From: Roseovarius sp. THAF9
Lineage (GTDB): Bacteria > Pseudomonadota > Alphaproteobacteria > Rhodobacterales > Rhodobacteraceae
Reading direction: 5' to 3'
Assembly: GCF_009363715.1 (NCBI RefSeq)
Contig: NZ_CP045404.1
Coordinates: 650,001 to 714,000, forward strand
Length of the DNA: 64,000 bases
Shown: in pieces, positions 42,402 through 50,866 of the stretch
Numbering within the stretch: position 1 is the first letter of the stretch
Layout of the letters: each line of letters opens with the position of its first letter
The notes under the pieces: generated by a model
Database searches by the model: none
Seen by the model: the letters and a program-made list of their open reading frames with translations, nothing else
Told to the model about the DNA's origin: nothing
Position numbers and translations under genes: made by a program

Positions 42402-42433
42402 GAACCCTCGTCGAGTGATCGGCGGGGGTTTTT
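42402..42433 (+). terminator. Rho-independent terminator after rplP
   Basis: AACCCTCG pairs with CGGGGGTT, allowing a G-U pair, with inner TCGA/TCG, and is followed by six T. It ends the rplB-rplP unit and shares most of its sequence with the terminator after rplW. Confidence 0.75.
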
Positions 42434-42465
42434 TGTTGGCCTTGGGGGCGTGGAGTTGAGCGGCG

Positions 42466-43401
42466 CTACGTGAAGAGCGTTACGTCCCTATCCAGATCGA
42501 GGCCGAAGGTGTCTTGCAAAAAGACGGTGGCGACAATCTGGTAGCTGGCGTCGGGGTCTTCGGGGCGTGCGGAGTCGAACGTCATCCGCAAAGCCGTTCC
42601 ATCTGCAGTTTCTTCAGAGTCCACCAAATTCAGCGTGTGCGCGCCGCTGATCTCGTCATGCGTGTCGCGCAGATCAAGTTCAAGCTGATCTACGCCCGGC
42701 TCGAAGTCGGTGAGTATTGCGATCGTGTCTCTGACAACCGGCGTTTCGACTTCGCCGATGACATTTCCGAACTCGTCGAATTCGAACAGGAGTTCCTCGG
42801 GCAACTGGGTAAAGGCGTAATCCGTGGTGGTGACATCCAGAGTAATAGTATCGGCACCCTCGCCGCCGCTCAATTCGAAGGCTGAGGCGCTGGGATCCGT
42901 TGCCACCTCGTAGTTCAGGATGTCGTCGCCCTCGCCGCCGGAGATGAATGACGGCCCCGAAGTTATGAACGGGCCGTTGGCGGGTGTGGACGACTGGTTG
43001 AACGATTGCGAGACATTGATCACATCGTCGCCCGCATCACCATTGACCCACGAGGATTGGGGGCGCAAGTTCATTTCATCATCGCCTTCACCGCCCGAAA
43101 TGGTGGACTCGAACGTGACTGCGTTGATCGTGTCGTTTCCGTCGCCCCCATCAATCTGGGCAGTGTCGGCGAAGGCAAGGTCGATCAGATCGTTCCCACC
43201 GCCCGCCGAAAGTGAATCCAAGGCCAATGTAGGTTCGCCGCCCGAAATCGTATCGTCGCCCTCGGAACCTGTGATCGCTTCCTGATCTGTCACATCGATC
43301 TCGTCACCCTCTGGGAGCGCCTCAGCCTGGTCATCGTCCGAGCCATCGAAGATCATTGCGCTTGCGCCAATGCCAAGCAATGCCAGCAGAATAAGTTCCA
43401 T
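42466..43401 (-). CDS. RTX-type calcium-binding protein
   Basis: This is a 311-residue acidic protein with an N-terminal hydrophobic segment (MELILLALLGIGASAMIF) and at least seven RTX-like nonapeptide units of the GGxGxDxI kind (GSEGDDTISGG, GGDGNDTI, GGEGDDEM, GDAGDDVI, GGEGDDIL, GGEGADTI). These form calcium-filled beta rolls. The remaining C terminus (TDFEPGVDQLELDL) is the usual closing motif. It is probably exported or surface-linked; no type I transporter gene is nearby. GAGAGGATATT precedes the ATG. It lies on the strand opposite to the ribosomal genes it separates. Confidence 0.85.
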   Translation of the reverse strand: MELILLALLGIGASAMIFDGSDDDQAEALPEGDEIDVTDQEAITGSEGDDTISGGEPTLALDSLSAGGGNDLIDLAFADTAQIDGGDGNDTINAVTFESTISGGEGDDEMNLRPQSSWVNGDAGDDVINVSQSFNQSSTPANGPFITSGPSFISGGEGDDILNYEVATDPSASAFELSGGEGADTITLDVTTTDYAFTQLPEELLFEFDEFGNVIGEVETPVVRDTIAILTDFEPGVDQLELDLRDTHDEISGAHTLNLVDSEETADGTALRMTFDSARPEDPDASYQIVATVFLQDTFGLDLDRDVTLFT

Positions 43402-43443
43402 AATATCCTCTCGTTACAAACCTTTATGACGGGTCGCATAACT

Positions 43444-43464
43444 CAATCTTAGAAACAATCTTAG
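43444..43464 (-). promoter_or_regulatory. Tandem 9-base direct repeats upstream of the RTX gene
   Basis: CAATCTTAG occurs twice (43444-43452 and 43456-43464), separated by AAA. That is a 12-base period, about one helical turn. The repeats are 43-63 bases upstream of the RTX start. A regulator binding site is possible but unproven. Confidence 0.4.
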
Positions 43465-43536
43465 GTAGTATTGCGTTCAAAAAATCGCAACTATGTGACA
43501 TATCTAACATGGGAAGGGCATGGTTACCCAAACGAC

Positions 43537-44244
43537 CTATCCGCCCATTATCACGCGCACCTGTGTTGCATAGGCGTCATAAGTCATCGTTGCCTTGTTG
43601 CCAGCGACCCCGTCGTAATAGCTGCGTCCCGAAGGGATGGGCAGGCCGGCCCAGATCTTGGCAAGGTTGAGCATGAAAGTGTCGACGCTCATCTCGCCCG
43701 CCTTGACCTTCATCAGCCCTGCGTCCCCCAGCAGAAGGTCGGCAAGCCGGTCCTGCACCGCAGGGCTGAACCGGGTGCTGGCGGGCAGGTCGAGGCGCGC
43801 GGCGGAGTGGCGCAGCGTCGGTGGGATGAACTGGTATCGTCCGATTGCGTGGGGCTGGCCGGGGGTGGCCTCGATCCAGTCGTATATGTCCTGCAATGTC
43901 ATGTCGGTGGGACGGCGGGGTGGCTTGACGCGCGCGCCGTGCTGAACCGCGTCATAGTCCGCGCGCCCGGCCTCGGCTCGCGCGATCAGGTCGCGCAGGC
44001 GGGCGGCCTTGGTCCCGCCGTGGCGCAGGGGTGCATCGAGGCGGCCCGGCAGGGCAGCGAAGAGACCGCCGTCGGCCCTGTCCACAAAGAGGCTGGCGGA
44101 GGATATGGCGTCTCTGGGTTTCGACTGGGTCGAGAAAAGTGGCTGACGCGCAGCGAACAGGCTGCCGGTGGCCGGGTCCGCCGCAACGGGGCCTGCAAGG
44201 CCAAGGCCGACGCAGAGGCTGGATACCGCGATGGTTCGGATCAT
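43537..44244 (-). CDS. Secreted lambda-lysozyme-like muramidase
   Basis: This is a 235-residue protein with a signal peptide (MIRTIAVSSLCVGLGLAGPVAA). The catalytic-looking part begins LRDLIARAEAGRADYDAV, with a Glu in the position of the lysozyme acid, and continues with TPGQPHAIGRYQFIPPTLR, FSPAVQDRLADLLL and NLAKIWAGLP...SYYDGVAGNKATM. This pattern is like the lambda endolysin/lysozyme fold. It could cut peptidoglycan in the periplasm. There are no phage genes around it, so it is not obviously a prophage remnant. Confidence 0.65.
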   Translation of the reverse strand: MIRTIAVSSLCVGLGLAGPVAADPATGSLFAARQPLFSTQSKPRDAISSASLFVDRADGGLFAALPGRLDAPLRHGGTKAARLRDLIARAEAGRADYDAVQHGARVKPPRRPTDMTLQDIYDWIEATPGQPHAIGRYQFIPPTLRHSAARLDLPASTRFSPAVQDRLADLLLGDAGLMKVKAGEMSVDTFMLNLAKIWAGLPIPSGRSYYDGVAGNKATMTYDAYATQVRVIMGG

Positions 44245-44333
44245 GCTTGCCCCCTTCTGGTGCTGGGGGCGTTATGGAGCAAAGATCTGAAGAAATCCTT
44301 GCCTTCGGCCCGCCGCGCGGTAAGACGCGGGGC

Positions 44334-44954
44334 ATGGCTGATATCAAATCTCTCTTCGTGACCCGCCTTTACCGTGCCGCCCTGTCGGAGCATGGCCCCA
44401 GCATTGATCCGGATGAAATGGAGGCGTCGTGCTATGCCATCGCCGAAGATGACGAGGCCGGACAGGAATGGTGCGAGGAGAACGGGTATCCCGGCTATAC
44501 GTCCTATGCCTCGCTGACCGACTTGCCGTGGCGTTTTCCGATCTTTGCCGATCTGGTGAAGTCGCTGGACGCGCATGTGGCGGCCTTCGCCGAGGACCTG
44601 GAATTCGATCTGGATGGTCGCGACCTGAAGCTGGAGGATATCTGGATCAACATCCTGCCAGAGGGCGGAACGCATTCATCGCATTTGCATCCGCATTCGG
44701 TGATTTCTGGGACGACCTATGTCGCGATGCCGGATGGCGCCAGCGCGCTGAAGCTGGAGGACCCGCGCTCGGCCCGGATGATGGCGGCGCCGGGGCGGAA
44801 GAAGGACGCGCGGGAAGAGTTGCGGACCTTTATCTATGCCAAGCCCAATGTGGGTGACGTGCTGCTTTGGGAAAGCTGGCTGCGGCACGAGGTGCCGATG
44901 AACATGTCCGAGGAAGAGCGGATCAGCGTCAGTTTCAACTACGCCTGGGGGTAG
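44334..44954 (+). CDS. TIGR02466-type putative 2OG-Fe(II) oxygenase
   Basis: This is a 206-residue protein of the TIGR02466 family (double-stranded beta-helix, related to 2-oxoglutarate/iron dioxygenases). It shows the start ITSLFVTRLYRA-like IKSLFVTRLYRAALSEH, THSSHLHPHSVISGTTYVAMP with potential iron-ligand histidines, and VLLWESWLRHEVPMN...RISVSFNYAWG with the distal His and Arg. The substrate is unknown. ATG 44334 starts the family homology; ATG 44274 is also in frame. It ends in a stem shared with the convergent GFA gene. Confidence 0.75.
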   Translation: MADIKSLFVTRLYRAALSEHGPSIDPDEMEASCYAIAEDDEAGQEWCEENGYPGYTSYASLTDLPWRFPIFADLVKSLDAHVAAFAEDLEFDLDGRDLKLEDIWINILPEGGTHSSHLHPHSVISGTTYVAMPDGASALKLEDPRSARMMAAPGRKKDAREELRTFIYAKPNVGDVLLWESWLRHEVPMNMSEEERISVSFNYAWG

Positions 44955-44978
44955 GCCCCGCCACCGCTGCGGCGGGGC
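44955..44978. terminator. Bidirectional terminator-like stem between convergent genes
   Basis: GCCCCGCC (44955-44962) pairs perfectly with GGCGGGGC (44971-44978), starting directly after the stop of the TIGR02466 gene and 8 bases before the end of the GFA gene. Confidence 0.65.
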
Positions 44979-44985
44979 GCAAAGG

Positions 44986-45426
44986 TCAGGCGGCCGGTTG
45001 CGGCCAGCTGAATTCGGGGCGCAATCCGTCATAGACGGGGCGGCCATCGTCTGGCTTGGCGTAGCCTTTGCTTTCGTCCCAGAACGCGTGATAGGTCGCA
45101 TCGGGGAAGGCGGCGTCGTCATAGCCCATGACGTTGGGCACGGCCACGCGGATACGCTTTTGCTTGTCGTCCAGCATCAGCGCGGCGCCGCAATCGGCGC
45201 AGGTGCACAGCTCCAACGGGCCGTCGGGGTTGTCGGCGTTGAAGGGCTGGCGTTTCATGTCGCCGCCCTCGGCCTTGAGGTCGCCCCAGTTGAAGAAGGC
45301 CACGTGGGTCGTGTGCTGGCCGGTAACGTTCTTGCAGACGTTGCAGTGGCACTCGTGATTGTCGATCGGTTCGGCGCTGGCGGTCACCTTGACGTGATCG
45401 CAGCCTCCGGAATACGGGCTGGACAT
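44986..45426 (-). CDS. GFA-family zinc-binding protein (second copy)
   Basis: This is a 146-residue GFA/CENP-V fold protein. Zinc-site cysteines are Cys26, Cys28 and Cys31 (CHCNVC) and Cys74, Cys76 and Cys79 (CTCADCG). The N-terminal CxC pair is degenerate (only Cys9, in GGCDHV), unlike the copy at 14624-15052, so the catalytic-type site may be absent. C-terminal AFWDESKGYAKPDDG is common to one GFA subgroup. It is not closely similar to the first copy, so it is not a recent duplicate. Confidence 0.82.
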   Translation of the reverse strand: MSSPYSGGCDHVKVTASAEPIDNHECHCNVCKNVTGQHTTHVAFFNWGDLKAEGGDMKRQPFNADNPDGPLELCTCADCGAALMLDDKQKRIRVAVPNVMGYDDAAFPDATYHAFWDESKGYAKPDDGRPVYDGLRPEFSWPQPAA

Positions 45427-45579
45427 GGTTTTCTCCTCCTCTTTTGTCGGGCGCAGACTAAGCGCGCCCGGGGCCTATCTCACGCGGGCAGGGCGGCGTC
45501 TGGCAAGATAGACATTGGTGGTGCGGCAGGCGCGGGGTGTCGGCGCGGCGGGCAAAGGGGTATTTCGCCAAACTTTCCC

Positions 45580-45608
45580 TTGCCCTGAACCCGCACCTCC
45601 CTTATACG
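45580..45608 (+). promoter_or_regulatory. Promoter for the rpmC-rpmD unit
   Basis: TTGCCC (45580-45585), 17 bases, TATACG (45603-45608). The -10 and spacing are identical to the str promoter. It lies in the 300-base gap between the GFA gene and rpmC, which holds no other gene. Confidence 0.72.
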
Positions 45609-45623
45609 GCCCAAATCCACGGG

Positions 45624-45654
45624 TCCCCGCGTTTTGCGGGGATTCGTTTTTGAC
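45624..45654 (+). promoter_or_regulatory. Terminator-like hairpin in the rpmC leader
   Basis: TCCCCGC (45624-45630) pairs with GCGGGGA (45636-45642) and is followed by TTCGTTTTT. It lies only about 15 bases after the promoter -10 and 85 bases before rpmC, so it could be an attenuator. Confidence 0.5.
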
Positions 45655-45726
45655 ATTCATCCACCGGGGAAACCGTGTGACCCTGAGCCATCGAGCAGGG
45701 GCCGGCCGGTGTTTTGAGAAGGGACG

Positions 45727-45933
45727 ATGGCCATGAACGCCACCGAATTGCGTGATAAAACGCCGGACCAGCTTCGTGAGGAGCTGTCCAACCTGAAGAA
45801 AGAGCAGTTCAACCTGCGCTTTCAGGCAGCGACCGGGTCGCTGGAGAACCCTGCGCGGATCAGAACGGTCCGTCGCGATGTGGCACGTGTGAAAACCGTG
45901 TTGAACGAAAAAGCCGCCTCGGCTGCTGAATAA
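45727..45933 (+). CDS. rpmC: 50S ribosomal protein L29
   Basis: This is a 68-residue helical hairpin protein near the tunnel exit. [56 protein letters not shown] is textbook L29. ATG 45727 is preferred over ATG 45733 because GAAGGGAC lies just upstream. It is the first gene of the second ribosomal segment, preceded by its own promoter and leader hairpin. Confidence 0.98.
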   Translation: MAMNATELRDKTPDQLREELSNLKKEQFNLRFQAATGSLENPARIRTVRRDVARVKTVLNEKAASAAE

Positions 45934-45944
45934 GGAGAGCCACC

Positions 45945-46175
45945 ATGCCCAAGCGCATCCTGCAAGGCGTCGTGACCTCCGACGCAAACGCCCAGACCGT
46001 CACCGTTTCGGTCGAGCGTCGCTTCAAGCACCCGGTGCTGCAAAAGACCATTCGTAAGTCCAAGAAGTACCGGGCTCACGATGAGAAGAACGCTTTCAAG
46101 GTCGGTGACTCTGTTCGCATCATCGAATGTGCGCCGAAATCGAAAACGAAACGCTGGGAGGTTTTGGAAGCCTAG
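45945..46175 (+). CDS. rpsQ: 30S ribosomal protein S17
   Basis: This is a 76-residue OB-fold protein binding 16S rRNA early in assembly. [34 protein letters not shown] and [20 protein letters not shown] are conserved. AAGGAGAG is upstream. It is separated from rplN by 80 bases containing a small GGTTT/AAACC stem at about 46188-46205. Confidence 0.98.
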   Translation: MPKRILQGVVTSDANAQTVTVSVERRFKHPVLQKTIRKSKKYRAHDEKNAFKVGDSVRIIECAPKSKTKRWEVLEA

Positions 46176-46255
46176 GCTTTCGAACCTTTCGGTTTGATCG
46201 AAACCATGGGGCCAACACGCCGGAAAGGCTGACCCCTTAGGTCGGGAGAAACCTA

Positions 46256-46624
46256 ATGATCCAGATGCAGACCAATCTGGATGTTGCTGACAACTCCGGC
46301 GCACGCCGGGTGCAGTGCATCAAGGTCTTGGGTGGTTCCAAGCGCAAATATGCGTCCGTGGGCGACATCATCGTCGTCTCGGTCAAGGAAGCCATCCCGC
46401 GCGGCCGCGTGAAGAAAGGTGACGTCCGCAAGGCCGTCGTCGTGCGCACCGCCAAAGAGATCCGCCGTGAAGACGGCACCGCCATCCGCTTTGACCGCAA
46501 CGCCGCCGTGATCCTGAACAACGCAGGTGAACCGGTGGGCACGCGTATTTTCGGACCGGTGGTTCGTGAGCTTCGCGCGAAGAACTTCATGAAGATCATT
46601 TCGCTCGCCCCGGAGGTGCTGTGA
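46256..46624 (+). CDS. rplN: 50S ribosomal protein L14
   Basis: This is the 122-residue inter-subunit bridge protein. [57 protein letters not shown] and the terminal [12 protein letters not shown] are standard. It is followed after one base by rplX. Confidence 0.99.
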   Translation: MIQMQTNLDVADNSGARRVQCIKVLGGSKRKYASVGDIIVVSVKEAIPRGRVKKGDVRKAVVVRTAKEIRREDGTAIRFDRNAAVILNNAGEPVGTRIFGPVVRELRAKNFMKIISLAPEVL

Positions 46625-46625
46625 C

Positions 46626-46937
46626 ATGGCTGCCAAACTGAAAAAAGGCGACAAGGTCGTCGTCCTGTCCGGCAAGGACAAGGGCAAGGAAGGCACGATC
46701 ACGTCTGTCGATCCCAAGGCCGGCAAGGCCGTGGTCGACGGTGTGAACATGGCCATCCGCCACACCCGCCAGAGCCAGCAAAGCCAAGGCGGACGTCTGC
46801 CCAAGGCGCTGCCGATCGACATCAGCAACCTGGCTTTTGTCGACGCCAACGGCAAACCCACCCGCGTCGGCTTCAAGATGGAAGGCGACAAGAAGGTGCG
46901 TTACGCCAAGACCACGGGGGACGTGATCGATGCTTGA
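46626..46937 (+). CDS. rplX: 50S ribosomal protein L24
   Basis: This is a 103-residue KOW-domain protein that starts 50S assembly. [21 protein letters not shown] is the KOW motif, and [31 protein letters not shown] is conserved. Its end overlaps rplE by 8 bases. Confidence 0.98.
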   Translation: MAAKLKKGDKVVVLSGKDKGKEGTITSVDPKAGKAVVDGVNMAIRHTRQSQQSQGGRLPKALPIDISNLAFVDANGKPTRVGFKMEGDKKVRYAKTTGDVIDA

Positions 46938-47493
46938 TACCGAAAATTACACCCCGCGTCTGCGCCAACAGTTCCGCGACACGATCAAGGCGGCGCTGAA
47001 GGAAGAGTTCGGCTATACCAACGACATGCAGATCCCGCGCCTGGACAAGATCGTCCTGAACATCGGCTGCGGCGCCGAAGCGGTGAAGGATTCCAAGAAG
47101 GCCAAGTCGGCCCAGGAAGACCTGTCGACCATCGCCGGCCAGCACGCCGTGATCACGACGGCCAAGAACTCCATCGCCGGGTTCCGGGTGCGTGAAGGCA
47201 TGCCGCTGGGCGCCAAGGTGACCCTGCGCGGCAACCGAATGTACGAATTCCTTGACCGTCTGATCACCGTGGCCATGCCGCGGATCCGCGACTTCCGCGG
47301 TGTGTCGGGCAAGTCGTTCGATGGCAACGGCAACTATGCCATGGGTATCAAGGAGCACATCGTTTTCCCCGAAATCAACTTCGACAAGGTCGACGAAGTC
47401 TGGGGCATCGATGTCATCATCGCAACCACGGCGCCGACCGACGCTGAAGCCAAGGCGCTGTTGAAGCACTTCAACATGCCCTTCAACAGCTAA
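46930..47493 (+). CDS. rplE: 50S ribosomal protein L5
   Basis: This is the 187-residue central-protuberance protein that binds 5S rRNA and contacts P-site t[51 protein letters not shown] and [23 protein letters not shown] are typical. Its start lies inside rplX, so translation is coupled. Confidence 0.99.
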   Translation: MLDTENYTPRLRQQFRDTIKAALKEEFGYTNDMQIPRLDKIVLNIGCGAEAVKDSKKAKSAQEDLSTIAGQHAVITTAKNSIAGFRVREGMPLGAKVTLRGNRMYEFLDRLITVAMPRIRDFRGVSGKSFDGNGNYAMGIKEHIVFPEINFDKVDEVWGIDVIIATTAPTDAEAKALLKHFNMPFNS

Positions 47494-47511
47494 TCGCGAG
47501 GAATTTGAAAC

Positions 47512-47817
47512 ATGGCTAAGAAAGCAATGATCGAACGCGAGAAGAAGCGTCAGCGCCTGGTGAAGCAATACGCCGCCAAGCGGGCCGCTTTGAAAGCGAT
47601 CATCAACGATCAGGAAAAGCCGATGGAAGAGCGCTTCCGGGCCTCCCTGAAACTGGCGCAACTGCCGCGCAACAGCTCGGCCACCCGCCTGCATAACCGC
47701 TGCCAGCTGACCGGCCGGCCGCATGCCTATTACCGCAAGCTGAAGATCAGCCGGATCGCTCTGCGCGACCTTGGCTCGTCGGGTCAGCTTCCCGGTATGG
47801 TCAAGTCGAGCTGGTAA
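47512..47817 (+). CDS. rpsN: 30S ribosomal protein S14 (zinc-independent type)
   Basis: This is 101-residue S14 of the long C-minus type. It lacks the CxxC...CxxC zinc site and carries [26 protein letters not shown] instead. No zinc-type paralog is in the window. It lies in standard spc order between rplE and rpsH, with GAGGAATTTG upstream. Confidence 0.98.
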   Translation: MAKKAMIEREKKRQRLVKQYAAKRAALKAIINDQEKPMEERFRASLKLAQLPRNSSATRLHNRCQLTGRPHAYYRKLKISRIALRDLGSSGQLPGMVKSSW

Positions 47818-47830
47818 GGAGGGATATGAG

Positions 47831-48223
47831 ATGAACGATCCTATCGGCGATATGCTCACCCGCCTGCGGAACGCAGGTATGCGTGGCAAGTCCACCGTCA
47901 TGGTCCCCGCTTCCAAGATGCGCGTGCGCGTTCTGGATGTGCTGGCCGACGAAGGCTACATCCGTGGCTACGAAAGCGCCACGGACGACAAGGGCCACCC
48001 GGCCCTCGAAGTGAGCCTGAAGTATTTCGAAGGCGCCCCCGTGATCCGCGAGATGAAGCGGGTCTCCAAGCCCGGCCGCCGGGTTTACATGGGCGTCAAT
48101 GACATCCCGTCGGTCCGTCAGGGCCTGGGCGTGTCGATTGTCTCCACCTCCAAGGGTGTGATGTCGGATGCGAACGCGCGCAGCCAGAACGTTGGCGGCG
48201 AAGTGCTTTGCACGGTATTCTAA
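47831..48223 (+). CDS. rpsH: 30S ribosomal protein S8
   Basis: This is 130-residue S8. In E. coli it also represses the spc operon at rpl[38 protein letters not shown] and [33 protein letters not shown] (S8 C-terminal signature) are intact. ATG 47831 is chosen as the family start, preceded by AAGGAGGG. Confidence 0.99.
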   Translation: MNDPIGDMLTRLRNAGMRGKSTVMVPASKMRVRVLDVLADEGYIRGYESATDDKGHPALEVSLKYFEGAPVIREMKRVSKPGRRVYMGVNDIPSVRQGLGVSIVSTSKGVMSDANARSQNVGGEVLCTVF

Positions 48224-48236
48224 GGAGGCCTGTGTA

Positions 48237-48770
48237 ATGTCTCGTATCGGTAAACAACCCGTGGCCTTGCCCGATGGCGTTTCCGCCACCGTTTCGGGCC
48301 AGACCATCGAGGTCAAAGGCCCCAAGGCGACCAAGAGCTTCACGGCGACCGACGACGTGTCGATCCAAGTGGGCGAGGGCGCCATCACGGTGACGCCGCG
48401 CGGCAAGTCCAAGCGCGCCCGTCAGCAGTGGGGCATGACCCGCACCATCGTCGCCAACCTGGTGCACGGCTCGCGCGAGCCGTTCAAGCAGGAGCTGGAG
48501 ATCCGCGGCGTGGGCTACCGGGCTCAGATGCAGGGGAACATCCTGAAGCTGAACCTCGGCCTGAGCCACGATGTGGATTTCGAAGTTCCGGAAGGTGTGA
48601 CTGTCACGGCCCCCAAGCCCACCGAACTGGTGATCGAGGGCCATGACAAGCAACTCGTCGGTCAGGTCGCGGCCAATATCCGCGACTGGCGGCGCCCCGA
48701 GCCCTACAAGGGCAAAGGCATCCGCTACAAGGGCGAGTACATCTTCCAGAAGGAAGGCAAGAAGAAGTAA
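48237..48770 (+). CDS. rplF: 50S ribosomal protein L6
   Basis: This 177-residue two-domain protein near the sarcin-ricin loop supports factor GTPases. [21 protein letters not shown] opens the family. [30 protein letters not shown] and [18 protein letters not shown] mark the second domain. TAAGGAGG overlaps the rpsH stop just upstream. Confidence 0.99.
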   Translation: MSRIGKQPVALPDGVSATVSGQTIEVKGPKATKSFTATDDVSIQVGEGAITVTPRGKSKRARQQWGMTRTIVANLVHGSREPFKQELEIRGVGYRAQMQGNILKLNLGLSHDVDFEVPEGVTVTAPKPTELVIEGHDKQLVGQVAANIRDWRRPEPYKGKGIRYKGEYIFQKEGKKK

Positions 48771-48782
48771 GGACGCGAGAAA

Positions 48783-49142
48783 ATGGCAAACAGCAAGAGA
48801 CAACTGTTCCAGAAACGCCGCATGCGCGTCCGGAGCAAACTTCGCAAGGTCAATGCCGGCCGTCCCCGTCTTTCGGTGCACCGTTCGTCCAAGAACATGA
48901 GCGTGCAGCTGATCGACGATCTGAACGGCGTGACCCTGGCCTCGGCCTCGACCCTGGAAAAGGACCTGGGCTTTGTCGGCAAGAACACGTTGGAAGCGGC
49001 CGCCAAGATCGGCGCGACCATCGCGGAACGCGCCAAGAAAGCAGGCGTGACCGAAGCGCAGTTCGACCGTGGTGGGTTCCTCTTCCACGGCCGGATCAAG
49101 GCGCTGGCCGATGCCGCCCGTGAGGGTGGCCTGAAGATCTAA
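48783..49142 (+). CDS. rplR: 50S ribosomal protein L18
   Basis: This 119-residue protein delivers 5S rRNA to the 50S subunit with L5. The start is shorter than in E. coli; the basic N terminus [42 protein letters not shown] and [22 protein letters not shown] are diagnostic. It is followed by a strong hairpin and 118 bases before rpsE. Confidence 0.98.
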   Translation: MANSKRQLFQKRRMRVRSKLRKVNAGRPRLSVHRSSKNMSVQLIDDLNGVTLASASTLEKDLGFVGKNTLEAAAKIGATIAERAKKAGVTEAQFDRGGFLFHGRIKALADAAREGGLKI

Positions 49143-49147
49143 GTGTA

Positions 49148-49174
49148 GAGGCCCCGGATCGTGTCCGGGGCCTC
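49148..49174 (+). repeat. Strong hairpin between rplR and rpsE
   Basis: GAGGCCCCGG (49148-49157) pairs perfectly with CCGGGGCCTC (49165-49174) around a 7-base loop. There is no T tract, so it is more likely a stability or processing stem than a full terminator. Confidence 0.65.
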
Positions 49175-49260
49175 TCGATGATCCGGGCGCCGGGCCTGAT
49201 CCGGTGCACCAGGGTTGAACAGACTGGGCTTGAGAGGCCCGCCATGAAAGGACGCCGAGA

Positions 49261-49836
49261 ATGGCAAGAGATGACAATCGCCGTGGGGGTCGCGATCGCG
49301 ACGAAACCCCGGAATTCGCCGATCGCCTGGTTGCGATCAATCGTGTTTCGAAAACCGTGAAGGGTGGTAAGCGCTTCGGCTTCGCCGCGCTCGTCGTTGT
49401 GGGCGACCAAAAGGGCCGGGTTGGCTTTGGCAAGGGCAAGGCCAAGGAGGTCCCCGAGGCCATCCGCAAGGCGACCGAGCAGGCCAAGCGCCAGATGATC
49501 CGCGTGCCGCTGCGCGAAGGCCGCACGCTGCACCACGACATGGAAGGTCGCTGGGGCGCCGGCAAGGTCGTCATGCGGACCGCGCCGACCGGTACCGGTA
49601 TCATCGCCGGTGGTCCGATGCGGGCCGTGTTCGAGATGCTGGGCGTGCAGGACGTTGTTGCGAAGTCCACGGGCTCGCAGAACCCCTACAACATGATCCG
49701 CGCCACCCTGAACGGCCTGCAAAAGGAAAGCAGCCCGCGCATGGTCGCACAGCGTCGCGGCAAGAAGGTCGCCGACATCCTGCCCAAGCGTGACGAGGCC
49801 CCGGCCGAGTCGTCCCACGTCGCAGAGGAGGCGTAA
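49261..49836 (+). CDS. rpsE: 30S ribosomal protein S5
   Basis: This 191-residue protein is involved in decoding accuracy and mRNA unwinding. [49 protein letters not shown] is the double-stranded-RNA-binding-like N domain, and [39 protein letters not shown] is the S5 fold. It has about 25 more residues than E. coli, at both ends. Three bases separate it from rpmD. Confidence 0.99.
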   Translation: MARDDNRRGGRDRDETPEFADRLVAINRVSKTVKGGKRFGFAALVVVGDQKGRVGFGKGKAKEVPEAIRKATEQAKRQMIRVPLREGRTLHHDMEGRWGAGKVVMRTAPTGTGIIAGGPMRAVFEMLGVQDVVAKSTGSQNPYNMIRATLNGLQKESSPRMVAQRRGKKVADILPKRDEAPAESSHVAEEA

Positions 49837-49839
49837 ACC

Positions 49840-50028
49840 ATGGCAAAGACCATCGTCGTCAAGCAGGTGGGCTCGCCCATCCGCCGCCCCGAGATCCAGC
49901 GCAAGACGCTGATCGGGCTGGGCCTGAATAAGATGCACCGGACCCGCGAGCTGGAAGACACGCCGTCGGTCCGTGGCATGATCAACAAGATCCCGCACCT
50001 TGTGGAGATCGTTGAAGAGAAGGGCTGA
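49840..50028 (+). CDS. rpmD: 50S ribosomal protein L30
   Basis: This is the 62-residue short bacterial L30. [55 protein letters not shown] is complete. In E. coli rplO follows directly; here a palindrome, a terminator and a 4.5-kb accessory region intervene. Confidence 0.98.
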   Translation: MAKTIVVKQVGSPIRRPEIQRKTLIGLGLNKMHRTRELEDTPSVRGMINKIPHLVEIVEEKG

Positions 50029-50034
50029 GGCCCC

Positions 50035-50057
50035 GGTGGGTTTTTACCCACCCTATG
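50035..50057. repeat. GGTGGGT-type palindrome after rpmD
   Basis: GGTGGGT (50035-50041) pairs with ACCCACC (50046-50052), followed by a CTATG variant of the family tail. It starts 6 bases after the rpmD stop. Confidence 0.72.
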
Positions 50058-50064
50058 GAAATAA

Positions 50065-50096
50065 CGCCCCGGTCAGGGATGGCCGGGGTGTTTTTT
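50065..50096 (+). terminator. Rho-independent terminator after rpmD
   Basis: CGCCCCGG (50065-50072) pairs with CCGGGGTG (50083-50090), with one G-U pair, and is followed by six T. It ends the rpmC-rpmD unit. Confidence 0.85.
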
Positions 50097-50200
50097 GTCT
50101 TAGGAGTCAAAGTGTATTTTTATCCAGCGAGAAACGCTTCCGAGCCTATTATGCTCACCTGCAGCCGAAATTCTTTTGAAAATTGATAACAGTACGTTCA

Positions 50201-50797
50201 CTAACTCGCGTGATCTAATTCATCGATCATCGTGTGATCATAACCAACGTCGAGCAGTAGGGTCTTCACCCATTGTTCCATTTCATTTTGAGAAGGCAAA
50301 CCTCCATTTGTTCTTATGAATTTATCAGCTTCAAGTTTAAGTGCTGTCCGAATTTGAGACTCAATTTCTGAGTTGCTGCTCTTGAGAAGGCGGCTTAGGC
50401 CGGTTGCATCGCGATCTACAACAACCGTATCTTCATCGATTTCCGCGGAAAGAAGCTGCAATTCTGGCAGTTCCACGTCAAATCCGCCGGGCGCGCTTTC
50501 GTTGCGAATTAGTTTCGCCAATTCAAGGTCGACACCATACGAAAGAGTAACTGTTCCGTACGCGAGTGTTTGATCTTCGCCAAAGAAAGTTTCGCTGTCG
50601 TCTCGGGTCACGATTGAGTTTGTGACTATCCGTTGTGTCGTGAGCTTGGCCACTGTTTCGCTTCGGATCAACTGCGCGGCACCAGAAAAGGTGGGAGGGC
50701 CGAAAACCGCATTGAAAGCAAGTGCTCCGCATGCGCCTACCGCGATGGCGCAAACCGAAAGACCGTACCAACGAAGCTTACTTGCCATCGGTTTCAT
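50201..50797 (-). CDS. DUF4230-like membrane-anchored protein
   Basis: This is a 198-residue protein with one N-terminal membrane segment (YGLSVCAIAVGACGALAFNAVF). The rest resembles DUF4230: SETVAKLTTQRIVT, LAYGTVTLSYGVDLELAKL, ELPELQLLSAEIDEDTVVVDRDATG and a C-terminal helix ending in LLLDVGYD. The family function is unknown. The gene and its surroundings (about 50.1-51.0 kb) are clearly more AT-rich than the neighbours, which suggests acquisition from elsewhere. The start may be ATG 50797 or ATG 50788. A tiny open frame ends one base upstream of ATG 50797, so translation may be coupled. Confidence 0.6.
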   Translation of the reverse strand: MKPMASKLRWYGLSVCAIAVGACGALAFNAVFGPPTFSGAAQLIRSETVAKLTTQRIVTNSIVTRDDSETFFGEDQTLAYGTVTLSYGVDLELAKLIRNESAPGGFDVELPELQLLSAEIDEDTVVVDRDATGLSRLLKSSNSEIESQIRTALKLEADKFIRTNGGLPSQNEMEQWVKTLLLDVGYDHTMIDELDHAS

Positions 50798-50866
50798 CTA
50801 AATTGGAACAAACCGAAGTATTGCAAAGACTGCGACGACCACCAAAAGAATAGAAAGTAACTTCAC
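50798..50866 (-). CDS. Possible 22-residue membrane peptide ahead of the DUF4230 gene
   Basis: GTG at 50866 opens a 22-codon frame that reads (V)KLLSILLVVVAVFAILRFVPI, almost wholly hydrophobic, with its TAG stop immediately before the ATG of the DUF4230 gene (TAGATG). GGGAG lies 10-15 bases upstream. The size and the hydrophobic pattern are those of a single-span small membrane protein. It is too short for certainty; it may instead be a missed N-terminal part of a longer protein. Confidence 0.35.
   Translation of the reverse strand: MKLLSILLVVVAVFAILRFVPI

Noticed and set aside
43537..44244. Lysozyme-like gene as evidence of a prophage
   Set aside because: It has a secretion signal and no holin, integrase or structural phage genes nearby.
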